Origin: Clostridium sp. CAG:967
GTDB taxonomy: Bacteria > Cyanobacteriota > Vampirovibrionia > Gastranaerophilales > Gastranaerophilaceae
DNA length: 16,738 nt
Assembly: GCA_000433095.1 (NCBI GenBank)
Contig: HF991464.1
Coordinates: forward strand, 945 to 17,682
Direction: 5' to 3'
Shown piece after piece: positions 13,634-16,738 of this stretch (the stretch's first letter is position 1; every line of letters starts with the position of its first letter). A program made the position numbers and the translations under genes. The notes under the pieces are model-generated. The model did not search any database, was not told the origin of the DNA, and worked only from the letters and a program-made list of their open reading frames with translations.

Positions 13634-14995
13634 TTAATTGTTTAAACTGTGAATAGGTGCAGGAATTCTGCCGCCTCTGCGAACAAACCCTGTTGAAGAT
13701 AATGTATTCACAGGCATTATCGGAGCCTTACCCAATAATCCGCCAAATACGACTTCTTCTCCTATTTTCTTTCCCAAAACAGGTATTAATCTAACAGCAG
13801 TTGTCTTTTTATTAATCATTCCGATTGCCATTTCATCGGCAATCATACCTGCAATAGTATCAACCGGAGTATCACCCGGTATTGCAATCATATCAAGACC
13901 TACAGAACAGACAGATGTCATAGCTTCAAGTTTATCGAAAGTCAAATATCCCTTTTCTGCTGCTTCAATCATTCCTGCATCCTCGGAAACAGGAATAAAT
14001 GCGCCTGATAAACCGCCTACATGAGAGCTTGCCATAATACCGCCTTTTTTCACGGCATCGTTAAGCATTGCAAGTGCGGCTGTTGTACCGTGTGCACCCG
14101 CATGCTCCAAACCCATTGCCTGAAAAATTCCTGCTACACTGTCACCCTCATCAGGTGTTGGAGCTAACGACAAATCAATTACACCGAAAGGTATTTCAAG
14201 TCTTTGTGCCAGTTTTCTTCCTATAAGCTCACCTGTAGAAGTAATTTTATAGGCAATTTGTTTAATCTTATTTGCAAGCTCGCTAAGGCTTGCATTCTTA
14301 TCTAAAGCATCAACAGCTGCCCTGACAACACCCGGACCTGATACTCCAACATTCAACGCACATTCCGGCTCGCCCACACCGCAGAATGCACCTGCCATAA
14401 ACGGGTTATCCCCTGGTGAATTACAGAAAACTACAAGTTTTGCAGCGCCCAGACAATCTTTATCTTTTGTAAGTTCTGCTGTTTTTCTTATTGTTTCAGC
14501 CATTTTTAAAACAGCATCCATGTTTATGCCGGCTTTTGATGATGCAACGTTGATTGATGAACACAATCTTTCTGTCTGCGCAAGGGCTTCGGGAATACTT
14601 TCTATCAGAAGTTTATCACCTTTTGTGCAACCTTTTTCAACAAGAGCAGAAAAACCTCCGATAAAATTTACACCTGCATCTTTTGCAGCTTTATCGAGAG
14701 TTTTGGCAATCTTTACGTAATCAGGGTTTTTGCAAGACTCCCCGACTAATGAAATCGGAGTCACAGCAATTCTTTTATTGATAATTGGGATTGAATAATC
14801 ATTCTCTAAATCGTTTGCATATTCAACAAGATTTTTTGCATAACGTGTAATTTTATTATAAATATTTTCACAGACAACATCTACGTCGCTGTCCATACAA
14901 TCTCTTAAACTTATAGCAAGTGTGACTGTTCTTATGTCAAGGTTGTACAGCTTAATCATATTTATGGTTTCTAATATTAAATCTTCGTTTATCAT
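13634..14995 (-). CDS. UPF0210 / DUF711 family protein (PFL-like)
   Basis: A 453-residue protein matching the UPF0210 (DUF711, 'PFL family') group in length and throughout its sequence. Visible blocks are VTPISLVGES, NFIGGFSALVEKG, FCNSPGDNPFMAGAFCGVG, IDLSLAPTPDEGDSVAGI, GLEHAGAHGTTAALAML, VGLDMIAIPGDTP and a C-terminal NTLSSTGFVRRGGRIPAP. Family structures resemble glycyl-radical enzyme barrels, but no reaction is established. In Firmicutes the usual upstream partner is a small ACT-domain protein (UPF0237). Here the upstream gene is the MotB/ZorB-like protein, with an ATGA 4-bp overlap that implies translational coupling. It is probably a cytoplasmic housekeeping protein carried in the operon. 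A functional link to the stator pair is not demonstrated. Confidence 0.93.
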   Translation of the reverse strand: MINEDLILETINMIKLYNLDIRTVTLAISLRDCMDSDVDVVCENIYNKITRYAKNLVEYANDLENDYSIPIINKRIAVTPISLVGESCKNPDYVKIAKTLDKAAKDAGVNFIGGFSALVEKGCTKGDKLLIESIPEALAQTERLCSSINVASSKAGINMDAVLKMAETIRKTAELTKDKDCLGAAKLVVFCNSPGDNPFMAGAFCGVGEPECALNVGVSGPGVVRAAVDALDKNASLSELANKIKQIAYKITSTGELIGRKLAQRLEIPFGVIDLSLAPTPDEGDSVAGIFQAMGLEHAGAHGTTAALAMLNDAVKKGGIMASSHVGGLSGAFIPVSEDAGMIEAAEKGYLTFDKLEAMTSVCSVGLDMIAIPGDTPVDTIAGMIADEMAIGMINKKTTAVRLIPVLGKKIGEEVVFGGLLGKAPIMPVNTLSSTGFVRRGGRIPAPIHSLNN

Positions 14996-15693
14996 TTTAA
15001 AAATTGAACTCCATGAACTAAAACTTCAGTAATATCAAGTTTCTTAACTTTCAAACGCATTTCAACACGCCTGCTCTTGTTGTAATCTTCTTTTCCGTTT
15101 GTCATTACGGGTTCTGAAAAACTTTTGCCCTCAACAACAATCATTTTCTTTAATTTGTCATTGTATTCTTTATTAAAATTGGTTTTGAACATATAATCAG
15201 CAACAGAATTGGCTCTTTGCAGGCTCAGTGTCATATTCTTCATATACTGTTCATCAGGATTTTTAATGCCTGCATAAGACTGGCTGTCTGTATGACCTTG
15301 TATAATAATGTTTTCGATTTCATTTATCAATTCTTTTTTAGAAAAAATAGTATTAATATAAATTGGAACCAGCTTATCGAGATAAGCTTTTCCTTTATCG
15401 GATAGCGTATAGCTGCTCAACTCAAACAATTCCAAATCGGAAATTTTAATATCACCTGTCATAGGATCAACCTGAGCTTCAATATTTGCTTTTTTCAAAT
15501 TTTCAATAAGCTCTTTATTAACTTCAAGCTGCTGTTTTTTCTGTTCCAAACTCTGTTGTGTAAATCCTGTCATGGCAAGGACAAACAAGGTCATAAAAAT
15601 GATAGCCAAACCTAAAAGCAAGTCTGCCATAGTAGTCCAGAAAATATTGTTATCATTTTCTTCTTTTTTTCCGCTTCTCATTCTTATTGCCAT
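14992..15693 (-). CDS. MotB/ZorB-like stator subunit with OmpA peptidoglycan-binding domain
   Basis: A 233-residue inner-membrane protein. After a short basic N-terminus comes a single membrane helix, FWTTMADLLLGLAIIFMTLF (18-37), with Asp24 at the place of the ion-carrying aspartate of MotB, TolR and ZorB. A Gln/Lys-rich linker coil follows (45-75), then an OmpA-like domain (about 84-216). Its markers are IQGHTDS (131-137, Asp136), LSLQRANSVADYMF (156-169) and NKSRRVEMRL (205-214), the signature for binding peptidoglycan diaminopimelate. The plug/linker is short, unlike flagellar MotB, and closer to ZorB-type proteins. GAGGAT precedes the ATG. It follows the MotA-like gene by 12 bp. No flagellar genes are in the window. 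Confidence 0.88.
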   Translation of the reverse strand: MAIRMRSGKKEENDNNIFWTTMADLLLGLAIIFMTLFVLAMTGFTQQSLEQKKQQLEVNKELIENLKKANIEAQVDPMTGDIKISDLELFELSSYTLSDKGKAYLDKLVPIYINTIFSKKELINEIENIIIQGHTDSQSYAGIKNPDEQYMKNMTLSLQRANSVADYMFKTNFNKEYNDKLKKMIVVEGKSFSEPVMTNGKEDYNKSRRVEMRLKVKKLDITEVLVHGVQFLK

Positions 15694-15705
15694 AACAAGT
15701 ATCCT

Positions 15706-16617
15706 CTAAAATAAATCATCTACATCATCTGATTTGGATGCTGCACTTTTGGCAACTTCTTTCATACTTTTGTTGACCTGATTTATACCGAAAATCAAGT
15801 TTTCCAGATACGGTACAAGGTTGCTTGCAATACCGGAATTTAATGCAACTTTGAAGTGTTGAGGCATTGCTGTAATCAGATTTGATATTGAATTATTTTG
15901 AATTTTAGTTTCTTTTAAAAGTTCAAGTAAGAATTTTTCAGAAGAAATATTATCAAACAGCTTTCCGAATAAATCTTCGCATTTAGACAGCGGATTTTGG
16001 CACATTCTTTGGAAAACAATTCTTTCGAACATCAAAAACAGCAGCGAAGAACCTACAGCAATAACTGAAACAAGCGCCGCAGTCTGCATTGAAGACATCA
16101 AACCCGCAACTGATGCAATTGTTTTTTCTTGAGATGAAAAGTCAATTTTACCAAATGCAATTGCGATGTTTAAAAACGTGAACAAAGGTCCGAAACCTGT
16201 CAGAATAGTCGGTACTGTCTGTAAAAACTTATTATTGAATTTTGAAGTAATTAAAGTATCTTCATTAAAGAAGTATAAAGGATCAACAGTTGTCTGAATA
16301 TTTTGAACCGTTGAAGAAACTTCTTTGTAGGTTAAATCATTGTTTTGCCCTTTAAGGGCAACGGATTCCGAAAAGACAAGTGTATTTTTGAACTCAAGCC
16401 ACGAACTTGAAACATAAGGATTGGATGACATCCATTCATCAATCTCTTTAAATCTGAAATTCAAATCTGTTTTTTTAAACCTTGAGATAAACGCAAGGAG
16501 TGTTTTCAAATTTTTACCTACAAAGAAATAGTTTTTCAAACAGTAAATAATTGAAAATAAGAATGTAAACAATACAATCAAAATCGGAATATCTGTAAAT
16601 ATATGTACTAAGTTCAT
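15706..16617 (-). CDS. MotA/TolQ/ExbB-like proton-channel protein, ZorA-type
   Basis: A 303-residue protein with three membrane helices: about 10-32, about 134-155 (TVPTILTGFGPLFTFLNIAI) and about 176-198 (SSMQTAALVSVIAVGSSLLF). The segment DPLYFFNEDTLI (112-123) before the second helix, and the IPxILTGxGxLxTF form of that helix, are features I associate with ZorA and its unassigned relatives rather than with flagellar MotA. It would form a pentamer around a dimer of the downstream MotB-like protein and drive rotation with an ion gradient. Only about 100 residues follow the last helix, whereas Zorya ZorA carries a much longer coiled-coil tail. GGAGAG is 3 nt from the ATG. It is the first gene of the operon, behind a good promoter. 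Confidence 0.85.
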   Translation of the reverse strand: MNLVHIFTDIPILIVLFTFLFSIIYCLKNYFFVGKNLKTLLAFISRFKKTDLNFRFKEIDEWMSSNPYVSSSWLEFKNTLVFSESVALKGQNNDLTYKEVSSTVQNIQTTVDPLYFFNEDTLITSKFNNKFLQTVPTILTGFGPLFTFLNIAIAFGKIDFSSQEKTIASVAGLMSSMQTAALVSVIAVGSSLLFLMFERIVFQRMCQNPLSKCEDLFGKLFDNISSEKFLLELLKETKIQNNSISNLITAMPQHFKVALNSGIASNLVPYLENLIFGINQVNKSMKEVAKSAASKSDDVDDLF

Positions 16618-16644
16618 AGCCTCTCCATAATTCTATTAATTGAA

Positions 16645-16673
16645 AGTATAGCATAAGTTTTGGAATATGGCAA
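16645..16673 (-). promoter_or_regulatory. Promoter of the stator operon
   Basis: Minus strand TTGCCA (16673-16668), a 17-bp spacer and TATACT (16650-16645) with extended TG (TGCTATACT). This gives a leader of about 20 nt containing the GGAGAG ribosome site. No other promoter or terminator is obvious down to 12791, so it probably drives all five genes. Confidence 0.65.
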
Positions 16674-16690
16674 AATATAAAGTGAAAGTT

Positions 16691-16738
16691 GAGGAACTTA
16701 TAAAAGACTTATCCGCAGGAAAACTCCCGCCCTTTAGA
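16691..16738. repeat. Dispersed repeat, copy B (cut by window edge)
   Basis: Matches 6522-6569 with three mismatches over 48 bp, in the same orientation. As in copy A, it lies upstream of a minus-strand gene, here 74 bp before the MotA/ZorA-like start. The window ends inside the expected CTCCCG/CGGGAG hairpin. Confidence 0.75.

Noticed and set aside
13634..14995. Calling the 'PFL family' protein a pyruvate formate-lyase
   Set aside because: The sequence fits UPF0210/DUF711; no C-terminal glycyl-radical motif or adjacent activating enzyme is seen.
15706..16617. Calling the stator pair flagellar MotA/MotB or a complete Zorya system
   Set aside because: No flagellar genes and a short plug for flagellar MotB; no ZorC/D/E and no long ZorA tail for Zorya. 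Only 'ZorAB-like' is supportable.

Overview
The window is AT-rich, densely coded DNA from a diderm bacterium. The envelope genes fit this: a Skp/OmpH-like protein, an OmpA/MotB-like peptidoglycan-binding protein and a class III prepilin leader. The mix of a prepilin/YadA-head/S74 chimera, small secreted hypotheticals, low GC and anaerobe-type metabolism (iron alcohol dehydrogenase) suggests an uncultured gut lineage. My best guess is a Gastranaerophilales-type cyanobacterial relative (Melainabacteria/Vampirovibrionia). That is inference from gene style, not from a marker gene.

Layout. 1-745: the start of an unrecognised Gln/Asn-rich protein that runs off the left edge. 850-4700: an alpha/beta hydrolase (+) overlapping tail-to-tail with a U32-family protein (-), then an iron-containing alcohol dehydrogenase (-) with its own promoter and terminator. 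4700-5560: an accessory patch holding a GC-rich structured island with a 23-codon hydrophobic ORF, a small Xre-like regulator (-) and a 58-codon gene (+) read divergently from overlapping -35 boxes. 5547-8690: UDP-glucuronate decarboxylase and a large surface fibre gene (prepilin leader, about 20 YadA-type head repeats, S74 autochaperone). A run of ten G breaks the fibre's reading frame. 8747-10001: phosphoglycerate kinase with a strong terminator. 10135-12794: Skp/OmpH-like protein, a secreted hypothetical, and a UvrC lacking its C-terminal HhH domain. 12791-16673: a five-gene minus-strand operon with one recognisable promoter: MotA/ZorA-like, MotB/ZorB-like, UPF0210 (DUF711), and two overlapping paralogous genes of unknown function.

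How parts may work together. The stator-like pair would form an inner-membrane ion-driven complex anchored to peptidoglycan. The two paralogues behind it are candidate cytoplasmic partners. The fibre gene looks like a phase-variable surface structure, switched by slippage at the G tract. Several genes (uvrC, U32, Xre, possibly the hydrolase) have a -10-like box 6-7 nt before the start codon and no Shine-Dalgarno, which suggests leaderless transcripts. A 48-nt near-identical repeat, with hairpins in its one complete copy, lies upstream of two minus-strand genes. One copy is cut by the right edge.
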